A DNA stretch of 64,000 bases from Oscillospiraceae bacterium (GCA_021202845.1 JAJQCF010000022.1:55097-119096); one strand, 5' to 3'; counted from the stretch's first letter, positions 19,370 to 28,557 are shown. Notes: generated by a model not told the origin, from the letters alone. Program-made: numbers and translations.

Positions 19370-19963
19370 ATGCAAGTGTTTTTTTCAGTCATGGTTTCTT
19401 ATTTGCCCTACAGCTTTGTCACCGCCTTCACTCCGGGGCCGAACAATGTTGTTGCGCTTCATTCGGCGAGTCAGAAGGGTTGGTGCGGGAGCAGGTCGGT
19501 TCTCTTGGGCATGGTTAGCGGCTTTTGGTGCGTTGCGGCCATAACCGCCGTGCTCTGCTATGCGCTGGCGCAGCTGCTTCCGGCAGTAACAGCCGCGCTG
19601 AAATACATCGGCGCGGCGTACATAGTTTATTTGGCTGTGCATATTGCTCTGAGCAGGCCGGACAGCGGCGCGGGCGGGCAGATAACATTTTTCAAGGGCT
19701 TTCTGCTGCAATTTGTGAATGTGAAAATCATTTTGTACGACGTAACCGTCTACACGGGCTATCTGCTGCCGTGCGGCACAGGCTTGGCGGCGCTGATGCT
19801 CCACGCGGTTATTATGACCGCCGTTTCCGCAATGGGCAACCTGACGTGGGCGGCGGCTGGCGGCGCGCTGCGGAGATTGCTCGAGAGGCATTACAGACCC
19901 ATTAACATAGCAATGGCGCTCGTGCTGCTGTGGAGCGCCGCGGCAATGGTGCTCGATATATGA
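19370..19963 (+). CDS. LysE/RhtB-family amino-acid exporter
   Basis: 197 aa, about six membrane helices. The family signature TAFTPGPNNVVALHSASQKGW lies near the N-terminus, and FFKGFLLQFVNVKIILYDVTV matches the central conserved stretch. Export of Cys-pathway or other small amino acids is plausible, but the substrate is unknown. SD GGAGGG precedes the ATG. Confidence 0.88.
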   Translation: MQVFFSVMVSYLPYSFVTAFTPGPNNVVALHSASQKGWCGSRSVLLGMVSGFWCVAAITAVLCYALAQLLPAVTAALKYIGAAYIVYLAVHIALSRPDSGAGGQITFFKGFLLQFVNVKIILYDVTVYTGYLLPCGTGLAALMLHAVIMTAVSAMGNLTWAAAGGALRRLLERHYRPINIAMALVLLWSAAAMVLDI

Positions 19964-19972
19964 GCGGGCGCG

Positions 19973-20491
19973 TCACAAATCCACCGCTATCTCCACAATC
20001 TCCAGCCCCTGACGTATGGCGTAGAGCAGGGTGTTCATCGTGCCGCCGCTTCTGCCGTCGTAGGCGGCGATGAGGGCGGAGGCGCAGTCCACCATGTAGC
20101 GGTTGCGGCGCATATAGCAGTCGGGGGTGTAGTTCATCTGCACAACGGTCTGGTAGTCGCACTCCGCGGCCACGCGGGCGTAGCGCCGCCGCAGGGCGGG
20201 TGCCCAGTGCTGGGACTGTTTTTCGTAAGGAATGGCGGCCTCCAGCGTTATTTCGGGATAATAGGTGCGCAGGGCGATGACCGCCTCGGCAAAGTAGAGG
20301 TCGCAGCCCGTTGCCATGCCGCAGATGAAGTGCGTCCTGCCCGCCGCGTACATCGCCTCCGCCGCGTCGTAGAGCGCGGTTTTCAGCTTCTTGCAGCGCG
20401 GGTCATTTTCGTTCGTACCCCACGGCAGCTTGCTGTCCCTGTGGCCGGTGAACGCGCAGACAAGCTCTCTTTCCAAGTGCAGCACCCTCAA
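19973..20491 (-). CDS. YpsA-like SLOG-family protein (DUF1273 type)
   Basis: 172 aa. The motif CAFTGHRDSKLPWG near the N-terminus, the glycine-rich FICGMATGCDLYFAE and the C-terminal DGRSGGTMNTLLYA are SLOG-fold nucleotide-binding signatures of the YpsA group. SLOG proteins bind NAD- or ADP-ribose-like ligands; YpsA in Bacillus has been linked to cell division. No operon partner; convergent with the exporter. Confidence 0.8.
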   Translation of the reverse strand: MRVLHLERELVCAFTGHRDSKLPWGTNENDPRCKKLKTALYDAAEAMYAAGRTHFICGMATGCDLYFAEAVIALRTYYPEITLEAAIPYEKQSQHWAPALRRRYARVAAECDYQTVVQMNYTPDCYMRRNRYMVDCASALIAAYDGRSGGTMNTLLYAIRQGLEIVEIAVDL

Positions 20492-20564
20492 TCCTTAGCA
20501 AAGCGTTACTCGGATTGTAGCATCTTCGGTCAAAAATGTCAAAAGTTAAACCCTGTAAGCGGCC

Positions 20565-21230
20565 TCACGCGCAGAAGCGGTGCTTGCCGATAGTGACGAG
20601 CAGCGGGCGCGACCATATCCACGAGCTGGTGGCGGTCGAGGGGTTGAAGTAGTAAATAGCGCCGCCGGAGGGGTCCCAGCCGTTTATGGCGTCGCGCGCG
20701 GCCTGATAGCAGGTTGAGGACACCGGCTCGTTGAACTGGCCGTCGTAAATGCAGGAGAACGCGCCGGACTGATAGATGACGCCCGACATCGTGTTGGGGA
20801 AGGAAGGGTGCTTCATACGGTTGAGCACAACGGCGCCGACGGCCACCTGCCCCTCATATGGCTCGCCTCTGGCTTCGGCGGATATGAGCCGCGCCAGCAG
20901 GTAAACGTCCGCGGAGGAGCTTGACGAGGCGGTGGAGACGCTGATGCCGAGCGCCGCCAGCGTCGCGGGGCCGCAGAGCCCGTCCGCGGTCAGTCCGTTT
21001 TTGCTCTGGAACAGCTTGACGGCGGACTCCGTGGCCGAGCCGTAAACGCCGTCCACCTCTCCCGAATAATATCCCCAGCTTTTCAGCTTGGTCTGTATCT
21101 GCGTGACCGTGGTGCCGGTGCTGCCCTTCTGGTAGGTGACGGCCGCGGAGCTTTGAGCCAGCAGAATTATCATTATATTTACGGCAAAAATAATTGCCAG
21201 CGCAAGGCACAGTTTCTTTTTGTTTATCAT
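20565..21230 (-). CDS. sleB: Spore cortex-lytic enzyme, SleB type
   Basis: 221 aa. A signal or anchor helix (CLALAIIFAVNIMIILLAQSS) is followed by a peptidoglycan-binding domain (GTTVTQIQTKLKSWGYYSGEVDG) and a hydrolase_2 domain with the active Glu in LARLISAEARGEPYEGQVAV and conserved VLNRM, YYFNP. It opens spore cortex muramic-lactam peptidoglycan during germination, so the organism probably sporulates. The usual partner ypeB is not adjacent. Confidence 0.92.
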   Translation of the reverse strand: MINKKKLCLALAIIFAVNIMIILLAQSSAAVTYQKGSTGTTVTQIQTKLKSWGYYSGEVDGVYGSATESAVKLFQSKNGLTADGLCGPATLAALGISVSTASSSSSADVYLLARLISAEARGEPYEGQVAVGAVVLNRMKHPSFPNTMSGVIYQSGAFSCIYDGQFNEPVSSTCYQAARDAINGWDPSGGAIYYFNPSTATSSWIWSRPLLVTIGKHRFCA

Positions 21231-21365
21231 AAGAAAACACTCCTTTTCACCGTTATTGTTTGAAAAAGCATTTTCTTATATGCGGCTTAAAAAATTACAG
21301 TTCAAGAGGATTTTGCAAGCGGCGTGACGAAAGTGTTAAATTTTCCGCTTTTTCCGTGTGAGGTC

Positions 21366-21395
21366 TTGACAAAGCACCCGATTTTCGTGTAAATT
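21366..21395 (+). promoter_or_regulatory. Promoter of the FMN-binding protein gene
   Basis: TTGACA (21366-21371), 18 nt, TAAATT (21390-21395). Confidence 0.6.
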
Positions 21396-21434
21396 GATAA
21401 TATGATTTTATTTTTTAATAAAGGAGCTTAAACA

Positions 21435-21827
21435 ATGGAAAGAGTGTGTCAATTTTTGAAGGACGCGCAGGTATATTACCTCGCCACCGTTGAGGGCGAC
21501 CAGCCGCGCGTCAGGCCGTTCGGCACAGCCCACATTTTTGAGGGCAAGCTGTACATTCAAACCGGCAGAACCAAGGACTGCGCCAAGCAGATTGCCGCCA
21601 ACCCCAAGGTCGAGGTCTGCGCCTTCAAGGACGGCGTGTGGCTGCGCCTTGCGGGTACGCTTGTGGACGACGACCGCGTAGAGGCCAAGAAGTCCCTGCT
21701 GGACGCCTACCCCAGTCTTCAGGACAGATATTCCGCCGAGGACCACAATACGCAGGTTCTCTACTTCAAGGACGCCACCGCCACCTTCTCGTCCTTCACC
21801 GCCCCGCCGGAGACGGTTAAGTTTTAA
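21435..21827 (+). CDS. Pyridoxamine 5'-phosphate oxidase-like FMN-binding protein
   Basis: 130 aa split-barrel protein: CQFLKDAQVYYLATVEGDQPRVRPFG, LYIQTGRTKDCAKQIAANPKVEV and WLRLAGTLVDDDR match the family of small flavin-binding oxidoreductases common in Clostridia. Genuine PNPOx activity is unlikely at this length. SD AAAGGAG, monocistronic. Confidence 0.85.
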   Translation: MERVCQFLKDAQVYYLATVEGDQPRVRPFGTAHIFEGKLYIQTGRTKDCAKQIAANPKVEVCAFKDGVWLRLAGTLVDDDRVEAKKSLLDAYPSLQDRYSAEDHNTQVLYFKDATATFSSFTAPPETVKF

Positions 21828-21844
21828 GTTTAATACCGACAAAA

Positions 21845-21879
21845 AGCGCGCTGCGAGGCCAAAAACCCTGCAGCGCGCT
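21845..21879. terminator. Intrinsic terminator
   Basis: A 10-bp stem AGCGCGCTGC / GCAGCGCGCT followed by CTGCATTTTTA on the plus strand. AAAAA before the left arm means it can also serve the convergent glycosyltransferase gene on the minus strand. Confidence 0.8.
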
Positions 21880-21898
21880 CTGCATTTTTATCTGATTA

Positions 21899-22981
21899 TT
21901 ATTTCCGCCCCTTGAACACCCACTCGCGCTGAATGACGAAGCTGGCGAAGAAAAGGGCGGTGTCCACGGCCATTTTCAGGACTGTCAGCAGAAGCGGCAT
22001 GGTTTTGGCGAGCAGGGCGGAGAGCGCTGTCACACAGGCGGCGGAGACAAGCATCTGCGGAATACACAGGGCATAGTAGCGCGCGAGGGTGCGGCGGTAG
22101 CTGCCCTTGCTGGCGAATACGCCCCTTTTGTTGATGTTGAAGTTGAAAAACGAGGAGACCGCCCGCGCCGTCGCCGTGCTGACGAGGACGCTCCACGCGC
22201 CGAGGGCGGAGCCGAAGAGCTTGTTGATGAGGTAGAACACCAGCAAGTCCACCAGCGTGGAGGCCGCCGAGGAGAGCATGAAGCCGATGATGAGGCGGTA
22301 TATGCGCAGCGAGTCGCGGAAGGGGTGGAAGTGCGTGCCGGAGTTGCTGTCCTCGTACACGGTTTGTATCGGCACCTCGCGTATCGGCAGGCCGCAGCGC
22401 TTTGTCTCCAAGAGCATATTCGTCTCGTACTCGTAGCAGTCGCCCTTTATTTGCAGCAGCAGCGGCAGCACGTCACGCGGCACGGCGCGCAGGCCGGTCT
22501 GCGTGTCGGAGATGCGTATGCCGCAGCCGAAGCGAAAGACGGCGCGCGTAATGCGGTTGCCGAAGCGGCTCTTTGGCGGCACGTCGGGCAAATTGAAGTC
22601 GCGCACGCCAAGCACAAGCCCCTCGTAGCCGCCCGCGGTTACGGCGGCGCAGCGCAGAACATCCTCCGGCAAGTGCTGGCCGTCGCCGTCGGCGGTCACG
22701 GCGCCCGCTATGTCGGGGCGGTTTTGCAGCAGCCAAGCGAAGGCCGTGCGCAGCGCCGCGCCCTTGCCGCGGTTGACGGGGTGGACGAGCACCGCGCAGC
22801 GGGGGAGAGCGCGGACTTCGTCAAATATCGGCTCGCAGTCGGCGCTGCTGCCGTCGTTGACGACAACAATTTGCTCAAAGCCGAGCGCGCAAAGCCCCTT
22901 GACAACGCTGAGGAGCTTTGCGGTCGGCTGCAGGGAGGGGATAACGGCGGCAATCGGCAGTGCGGCGTTGCCTTCGCTCAT
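21899..22981 (-). CDS. Glycosyltransferase family 2 fused to a GtrA-like membrane domain
   Basis: 360 aa. Residues about 8-225 form a GT-A transferase (VIPSLQPTAKL, VVNDGSS, HPVNRGKGAALRTAF, DGDGQH as the DxD-type motif). Residues about 230-355 form four membrane helices of the GtrA type (VDLLVFYLINKLFG, FFNFNINKRGVFAS, REWVFKG). It probably moves a sugar from a nucleotide donor to a lipid carrier and translocates or decorates it for the cell envelope. First two amino acids are set by the ATG at 22981; 14 nt downstream of the Lgt-like gene. Confidence 0.88.
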   Translation of the reverse strand: MSEGNAALPIAAVIPSLQPTAKLLSVVKGLCALGFEQIVVVNDGSSADCEPIFDEVRALPRCAVLVHPVNRGKGAALRTAFAWLLQNRPDIAGAVTADGDGQHLPEDVLRCAAVTAGGYEGLVLGVRDFNLPDVPPKSRFGNRITRAVFRFGCGIRISDTQTGLRAVPRDVLPLLLQIKGDCYEYETNMLLETKRCGLPIREVPIQTVYEDSNSGTHFHPFRDSLRIYRLIIGFMLSSAASTLVDLLVFYLINKLFGSALGAWSVLVSTATARAVSSFFNFNINKRGVFASKGSYRRTLARYYALCIPQMLVSAACVTALSALLAKTMPLLLTVLKMAVDTALFFASFVIQREWVFKGRK

Positions 22982-22995
22982 TTTCTACACACCTC

Positions 22996-24006
22996 TTAAT
23001 TTTCGGTTGAGTTGCTTCCTCTTGCGGCGGCGCGGTGCAGAATGAATATATCCGCAGCGGCCGCAAGCATACCGACGGACATTATGCTGTAGCTGAAAAC
23101 ATACAAATCGCTGTGGCGCTGTACGTAGTATTCCATGTAGCCCGCGTCGCTGAGGGCGGCGAGCAGCAGCAGCCAGAGCAGGAAGTACCAAGGCCGCAGA
23201 CCGCGGCGGCGTATGCCGCGCACGCTGAACAGCACGGCGGCAATGACGATAGTGACGGCGGAAATAATCTGCACCAGACTGACAAAGCCGTTGGAGCGCA
23301 GGAAACTGGAGTCGTAACGCGTGGAGTCCAGCACAATTTCCGCCGCGCCGTAGAGCGCGAGGAAGAGCCAGAATATATCTCCCTCGCGGAAATCAGCTTT
23401 CAGTTTTCGCAGCGACAGCAGGAACAGGACGGTCAGAATGATGAAAATTATAAACGTGACGCCGGATTCCCAGAAAAACGTGGCAAAGCGCCACTCCACG
23501 CCGCCGGAGGAGCTCTCCACGGCGGTTGACCACGGCAGACCCTGATAGGACTCCGAGGTGAAAACCATTTTGCCGCGGTCGTAGGCGTTGAAATAGGCGC
23601 TGAGACGCCCGACGGCGATGCCCAGCGCTCCGGCGGGAGCGGCGCAGTCCAGCAGCGCGCCCAAGTGCCGCGTGACGCGCACCCCGCGCAGCAGCAGCGC
23701 CGCCAAAATGACGCCGACGAAAACGCCCGTCAGCGAGAACGCGCCCACCGAGTAGTCCGTCAGCGCGGTGTGCAGGCTGTCGTAGAGGCGGTAGTGGCAG
23801 TACCAGTGTATTATGCGCGCGGCGAAAAACGAGAATATAATGGCGACAGGGGCCAGCAGCGCGGGCGCGGCGAGGCTCCTGCCCTGCGCCAAGCGCAGAG
23901 AGAGCGTCATCAGTATGGCCGCAAGGACGCCCAGCGCGATGATTATGCCGCTCCAATATATGTTTGTATTTTCCCAGATGAAAGCGATTTGCTGCATTGT
24001 TCTCAC
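22996..24006 (-). CDS. Prolipoprotein diacylglyceryl transferase (Lgt)-like membrane protein
   Basis: 336 aa, seven or more membrane helices. Lgt-like features are LDCAAPAGALGIAVGRLSAYFNAYDRGK (compare GRxGNFxNGE in Lgt) and VLDSTRYDSSFLRSNGFVSLVQ near the C-terminus. The family Glu after the GNFxN motif seems to be replaced (NAYD), so catalysis is uncertain. Lgt adds diacylglycerol to lipoprotein Cys, and several lipoproteins are encoded here (8009, 27107). Overlaps the upstream phosphodiester glycosidase-like gene by 4 nt. Confidence 0.7.
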   Translation of the reverse strand: MRTMQQIAFIWENTNIYWSGIIIALGVLAAILMTLSLRLAQGRSLAAPALLAPVAIIFSFFAARIIHWYCHYRLYDSLHTALTDYSVGAFSLTGVFVGVILAALLLRGVRVTRHLGALLDCAAPAGALGIAVGRLSAYFNAYDRGKMVFTSESYQGLPWSTAVESSSGGVEWRFATFFWESGVTFIIFIILTVLFLLSLRKLKADFREGDIFWLFLALYGAAEIVLDSTRYDSSFLRSNGFVSLVQIISAVTIVIAAVLFSVRGIRRRGLRPWYFLLWLLLLAALSDAGYMEYYVQRHSDLYVFSYSIMSVGMLAAAADIFILHRAAARGSNSTEN

Positions 24007-25166
24007 TCTCCCCCGTCAGGAATGGCCGTGGCAAAATAAATTATGTCGCTCGTGTAGCGCTCGGAGTCGAAAACTATGCGATTGCGAATTTTGTTGTTGA
24101 TGACAATTTCCGCAGTTTGCCCGCCGTCGAGGGCGTAGGCGCTCACGCAGCCCTTTTCGGCCATCACCGCGGCGGCCTGCACTATCGTCGCGCCGTTGCG
24201 GTAGCCGCCGTCGGCGCCGCAGGTCATTATCATGTAGTGCAGCTCGCCCAGCTGTCCGAGGCTGGCGCGGGAGTAATTGTCGTTGACCTCGCCAATGGAG
24301 TAGCTGGAGCTTGTTATCGCCTCGCCGTTTTCCACCTCAATGGGGCCGAAGGAGAGGCTGAAGTCCACGTCGTACTCCTCGATAATGGCCTCGGCGTCGG
24401 CCTCGGAGGTGATTTCACCGGCGTGAACCATGTGCAAATCGCCGTTGCCGCAGATGAAGCAGGTGTCCAGCGTCTTGCCGAGGCAGCGGTAGAGCGTGCC
24501 TTGGTAGACGTTGACGCCGCTGGTGCGGAAAGCGTAAAAGTCCGCGTTGGCCGCGACCACGGCGTTGGCGTCCGTCGCCATGCCCTTGGCCGAGCGCTGT
24601 ATGCTGTCGCCGTAGCTGTCTCCGGCCAGCATACGCCGGAACTGCGAGGGGTGGGCGATTTTGACCTCGACAAAGTTATAGACGGAGCTGTTGCGCACCT
24701 CCTGCCAGCTTATCATAAGGATTGTCTCGTCGGCGTACCAGATGATAGAGGAGTCCGGCCGCAGCTCTATGTCCTCGTTCCAGCTCAGCTCCTGACCGTC
24801 CAGCAGCTCGCCGCACTCGGCGACGACGGCGGCAACCTCGGCGGGGTCGGTCGTCGAGCCGTAGCAGTCGGGGTTGGGCACGTAGCCTTTGGTTGCACTG
24901 TCGTCTATGGTGTAAATTTTGCGGATATACGTCAGGCCGCTCAGGGCTTCGCTGGCGACGTTGTTGGCGTAGAGGTCGAGCTTGTCCGCGGAGGCAATGC
25001 TCGTGCTGCCCGCGCCGAGCGAGGCCGAGCTGCTGGGGTGAACCGTGAGCGCCAGCGCGGGGAGCATGGCCAGCGAGAGCAGGAGGCAGAGCAGTGTTAA
25101 AATAGTCACGGCGGGGCGGGCCTTTGCGCGTCCCCGCGGCTTTTCCGCTAAATGTTTTCCCGGCAT
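24003..25166 (-). CDS. Secreted phosphodiester glycosidase-like protein (NAGPA/DUF2233 domain)
   Basis: 387 aa. An N-terminal membrane helix (ARPAVTILTLLCLLLSLAMLPALAL) exports or anchors the protein. The domain shows AVVAANADFYAF, FSLSFGPIEVENGE, ASLGQLGELHYMIMTCGAD and VSAYALDGGQTAEIV, close to the LDGGGS motif of the family that includes the mammalian uncovering enzyme. Bacterial members act on cell-wall or polymer phosphodiesters. It sits in a run of minus-strand envelope genes. Confidence 0.8.
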   Translation of the reverse strand: MPGKHLAEKPRGRAKARPAVTILTLLCLLLSLAMLPALALTVHPSSSASLGAGSTSIASADKLDLYANNVASEALSGLTYIRKIYTIDDSATKGYVPNPDCYGSTTDPAEVAAVVAECGELLDGQELSWNEDIELRPDSSIIWYADETILMISWQEVRNSSVYNFVEVKIAHPSQFRRMLAGDSYGDSIQRSAKGMATDANAVVAANADFYAFRTSGVNVYQGTLYRCLGKTLDTCFICGNGDLHMVHAGEITSEADAEAIIEEYDVDFSLSFGPIEVENGEAITSSSYSIGEVNDNYSRASLGQLGELHYMIMTCGADGGYRNGATIVQAAAVMAEKGCVSAYALDGGQTAEIVINNKIRNRIVFDSERYTSDIIYFATAIPDGGE

Positions 25167-25178
25167 AATCTGTCCCCC

Positions 25179-26966
25179 TTAACCCGCTATGCTGCCGAAG
25201 AGCGCGTTGACTAAGGCTTCATCGGCAACAACCCGCCACGCGCCGTCAGTGTATGTGAGCGTGAGAGTTAAATCGCGCGTGACGCAGCTGCCCTCCGCCG
25301 CGGCGCAGCGGGCAGCCAGCGCCTCGGAGTAGACCTGCATGACTACCTCCTCGCGGTAGTCGCCGTTTTCGTCGTAGATGTCGCTGGAGAGCGCGGCGTT
25401 TTCCACCCTCTCGGCGAGGGCGGCGGTTATGTCCTCGTCCAGCCCCTCCAGCATGGCGGATAAGTCCAGCGAGGTGAACTCCACCTCCTGCGTGGCTGTG
25501 GTGCCGTCCTGCTCGCAGTCGCCGCAGAGCGTGTAGCTCCAGCTCTCCGTGAGCAGGCTCCATAGCGCCGCGCCCTCGTCGCTGTCCGGCGTGGTCTGCA
25601 ATCCGAGGGTGCTGTCTCCCGCCAGCAGCGCGTCCGCCGCGTCGTAGTCCCCGCCGCAGAGCGCGTCAAGGAAGCTCACCGCCGTCTCCGCGCTCTCTCC
25701 GCTCTGGCGCAGGAGCACCGGCGCGCCGCCGCCGAAGCGGCAGAGCAGGACTGCGGTCAGCGCGGCCAGCAGCGCCAAGGCGCAGAGCACGGCTGCGGGA
25801 ATAGGGTGTTTGCAGCGCATAATATCCCCCTGACTTTCGGCAAGATGTTTCGTAGGTTTATTCACGGTACGCTTTTTGCCGCGCAAAGCGAGCAGGACGG
25901 CGAGAATGACGACGACGCCCAGCGCGGCTAAAATTATTAAAATACGCGGCGCGGAGCTTGGCTCCTCACCCGTATCTTCAGTTTCTTCGACTTCCTCAAC
26001 AGCCTCAGTCGGGCTGACCTCCTCGGCTGCCGCGGGCTGCGGCGCTGCGGTGCGCTCAGGCTCGGCGGTGACCTCCGCCGCGGCGCTCACCGTCTCTGTG
26101 GCTACAGGCTCCGCCGCCGCGGCAGGCTCTTCCTCGGCTCGGTGCTCCGTTTGGTACTGCGTATACTCGGTCATCAGCGCGCAGTACTTGCCCAGCGTCC
26201 CCTCGGAGACGCGGCCGTTATCGGAGAGGAACACGAGCGCGAAGGGCTCGTCCGTGAAAATTATGCCCGCGTCGTTGACGTAGGAGTGGCCGGTTTCTTC
26301 AATATATAAATAGCCGAACTTGTGGGCGATGTCGTAGGGTATTTCGCTCTTGGCCGTGCAGAAGCTGCGCGTGGGCGAGGCGATTAGCATATAGTCCAGC
26401 ACGTTGGGGAAGATGTCCGGCTCATTGTAGAGCAGCGTCAGGCAGAATATGAGCTGACGGGGCGTGAAGATGTTGGACTCAAAGTACTCGCTCTCCACAG
26501 TTTCCGTGTCCACGCCCAGCATGGGCGCTATGTCGGCGCGGTATTCCTCGTATGTCCCCAACGCCTTTTGCAGCGCCTCGGAGACCTCGTTGTTGGAGCT
26601 GACGATGCTGGATTTTTCGATAATCTGGTACTGGTAGCCGCCGATGAGCGTGTCCCACTCCATTTCGCCTTGATAAACCAAGTTTGAGCAGTACATATTC
26701 AGCGGCAGCTTGTAGACGCTCGCGCCGGTGATGTAGTTGTCGCCGTTGAGAAAATATGTCTCGCCGCTCACGAGGTTGCGGTAGCCGATGGCGATATTTT
26801 CTGTGCGAATATCATAATCTTCAATAAATGCGTAAGTAACCTGCGCCCACGACTTGCCCGCAAAGCGCTCGTCGTCCGCCGTCTCATCATCGGCGAGAGA
26901 CGGCACGAAAAGCGAGAGCGCCAGAGCGAGAGCAAGACAGAGCGCCGCCGGATGAACGCGATGCAT
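25179..26966 (-). CDS. Beta-lactamase-like serine hydrolase joined to a second membrane-anchored domain
   Basis: 595 aa. A signal peptide (ALCLALALALSLFVPSLA) is followed by a class A beta-lactamase-like domain with TGASVYKLP (SxxK), SSNNEVSEAL (SxN-like) and KFGYL in place of KTG. An Ala/Glu/Pro linker (280-345) leads to a membrane helix (about 346-366), a short basic loop, then a second helix (about 395-412) and a 190-residue outside domain. An internal ATG at 25820 (MRCKHPIP) has a good SD (CAGGGGG), so this may be two adjacent genes joined by loss of a stop. Role in wall metabolism is an inference; the weak KTG box argues against true beta-lactamase activity. Confidence 0.75.
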   Translation of the reverse strand: MHRVHPAALCLALALALSLFVPSLADDETADDERFAGKSWAQVTYAFIEDYDIRTENIAIGYRNLVSGETYFLNGDNYITGASVYKLPLNMYCSNLVYQGEMEWDTLIGGYQYQIIEKSSIVSSNNEVSEALQKALGTYEEYRADIAPMLGVDTETVESEYFESNIFTPRQLIFCLTLLYNEPDIFPNVLDYMLIASPTRSFCTAKSEIPYDIAHKFGYLYIEETGHSYVNDAGIIFTDEPFALVFLSDNGRVSEGTLGKYCALMTEYTQYQTEHRAEEEPAAAAEPVATETVSAAAEVTAEPERTAAPQPAAAEEVSPTEAVEEVEETEDTGEEPSSAPRILIILAALGVVVILAVLLALRGKKRTVNKPTKHLAESQGDIMRCKHPIPAAVLCALALLAALTAVLLCRFGGGAPVLLRQSGESAETAVSFLDALCGGDYDAADALLAGDSTLGLQTTPDSDEGAALWSLLTESWSYTLCGDCEQDGTTATQEVEFTSLDLSAMLEGLDEDITAALAERVENAALSSDIYDENGDYREEVVMQVYSEALAARCAAAEGSCVTRDLTLTLTYTDGAWRVVADEALVNALFGSIAG

Positions 26967-27013
26967 GGCAAAGCCTCTCTCAAACAGTCGAACTTGGTCG
27001 AAAACCTAAAAAA

Positions 27014-27052
27014 GTATATCATACTCCACAGCGTTTGTGAAGTATGATATAC
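27014..27052 (-). terminator. Intrinsic terminator of the LRR lipoprotein gene
   Basis: Perfect 12-bp stem GTATATCATACT / AGTATGATATAC with a 15-nt loop. On the minus strand TTTTTT follows at once. The AT-rich stem could also be an operator for the gene downstream at 26966. Confidence 0.65.
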
Positions 27053-27106
27053 CATAAAATCATAAAATTTTCTAAGTTAAAATTGTGCAGAAATATTATT
27101 TATTTA

Positions 27107-28351
27107 TCATAAGTTATCATAAGGCTCGACGCAGCCGTAGCCGCGGTTGTATTTGTTGTAGAAGTTGTTGTCGTAGTCGAACACCGTGCGCACGAACTTG
27201 TACATATCGCAGTAGGTGTAGCCCGCGTCGTCGTAGCGCCAGCCCTCGCCGTAGGGCTGGGTGCCTGTGGTGGTCGTCCAGCAGTCGGGGTGCGCGGCTT
27301 TGAAGTCCGCAATTTCATCACTGGAAAGAATGTTGTCCAGATAGCAGAAGCGCTCCAGCGGCAGCTCGGCCAGCGCGGAAATGTCGCTTACCGCGCAGTA
27401 GGAGATGTTCAGATATTTCAGATTTGTACACGCGCTGAGAGTGGAAATGTCGCTGACGCCGCACCAGACTATCTCCAAAAACTCCAAATTCGGGCAGTTA
27501 GCGAAGGGCGAGAGGTCGGTGAACGGGCTGCCGGAGACTATGACGTATTCCAGCTCCGGCATATAGGCCACGAAGTCCACATTGTGCAGGTCCGTGTTGT
27601 GGCCGATGTCCATGTACTTGACCTCGGTGCAGTATTTCAGCGCCTCGCAGTTGGCGTCCGTCAGCTTGAATATGGCGCGGATTGTCACCTCGTCCGTCAG
27701 GCAGTTCATGTACTCGCCGAAGAATACGCGCCAGACAATTTTCGTGTCGGGGTAGTCGTCGCGCAGCTCGGCCATGACCTCGTTGTCTATGCCGCACTCG
27801 TCAAGTTTGAAATAAGTGCAGCAGCACAGCACGTCCAGCGCCTGCCGAATTTGCTCCACGCCCTCGTTGCCGATGTCCGCGCCCGTGAACTCTATAACCT
27901 TGTCGTCGGTGGATACGCTCTGGCCGAAAAGCTCGAAGGTGTAGTGGAACACCGCCTGCGGCGCGGCGTCCTCCAGCGTCTTAACGTCGCTGAGAGTGAG
28001 CGCGCTCGCGCCCTCCGCGTCCATAAGCTCCACGCTCTCCAGCGCCGTCAGCTTGGCGAGCGCCGCCGCGGTCTCTTCCGTGTCCTCCGGCGTCAGCGCG
28101 GACAAATCGAGCTCCGTGGTGTCGATGTCATATTCCGCGCCGCAGATAACCACGGTGTCGTCAACGTCCTCCGTCGGCTCCGGCGTCTCCGCGGTTTCCG
28201 GCTCCGCTGCGGCCTCGGCCGTGTCAGCGGCGCTCTCAGTCGGTGCGGCGGCAGCCTCCGCCTCGGCCGCCTCGCTGTTCCTGCTGGTGCAGCCCGCCAG
28301 CATCAGCGCCGCCGCCAGCGCCGCGGCAAGAAAAATAACCCCTCTGCGCAT
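27107..28351 (-). CDS. LRR-containing lipoprotein
   Basis: 414 aa. Lipoprotein signal (GVIFLAAALAAALMLAGC, lipobox LAGC), a 45-residue Ala/Glu/Thr-rich spacer (STSR start to DDTV), then irregular leucine-rich repeats (LEFLEIVWCGVSDISTLSACTNLKYLNISYCAVSDISALAEL). Segments like ALTLSDVKTLEDAAPQAVFHYTF and FKAAHPDC resemble the block ends of the LRR protein at 413-2422. The C-terminal 60 residues are Tyr/Asp/Asn-rich (YDDAGYTYCDMYKF). A surface interaction protein of unknown partner. Confidence 0.82.
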   Translation of the reverse strand: MRRGVIFLAAALAAALMLAGCTSRNSEAAEAEAAAAPTESAADTAEAAAEPETAETPEPTEDVDDTVVICGAEYDIDTTELDLSALTPEDTEETAAALAKLTALESVELMDAEGASALTLSDVKTLEDAAPQAVFHYTFELFGQSVSTDDKVIEFTGADIGNEGVEQIRQALDVLCCCTYFKLDECGIDNEVMAELRDDYPDTKIVWRVFFGEYMNCLTDEVTIRAIFKLTDANCEALKYCTEVKYMDIGHNTDLHNVDFVAYMPELEYVIVSGSPFTDLSPFANCPNLEFLEIVWCGVSDISTLSACTNLKYLNISYCAVSDISALAELPLERFCYLDNILSSDEIADFKAAHPDCWTTTTGTQPYGEGWRYDDAGYTYCDMYKFVRTVFDYDNNFYNKYNRGYGCVEPYDNL

Positions 28352-28475
28352 TTTGTCGAACCTCCTCGAATTTTTATTCTTTTTGGATTATAGCGCCCGC
28401 GGACAGAAATTGCAAGGGAAATTTTATATACTTTACATATTTATCGCGCCGCGCCGAAAAATTCATCAAATTACC

Positions 28476-28504
28476 TTGAAAAACAAAACCTGTTGTAGTA
28501 GAAT
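28476..28504 (+). promoter_or_regulatory. Promoter of smc-ftsY
   Basis: TTGAAA (28476-28481), 17 nt, TAGAAT (28499-28504), 54 nt before the smc start. Confidence 0.55.
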
Positions 28505-28557
28505 GACTAAGATTATATTGAGCATCGAGTTCCTGTTTTTCAGATAGGGGAGAGTAA

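Noticed and set aside
25843..25860. KHLAE match between the beta-lactamase-like protein and the next gene's start as evidence of duplication
   Set aside because: Only five residues, with synonymous differences and no longer similarity on either side; likely chance.
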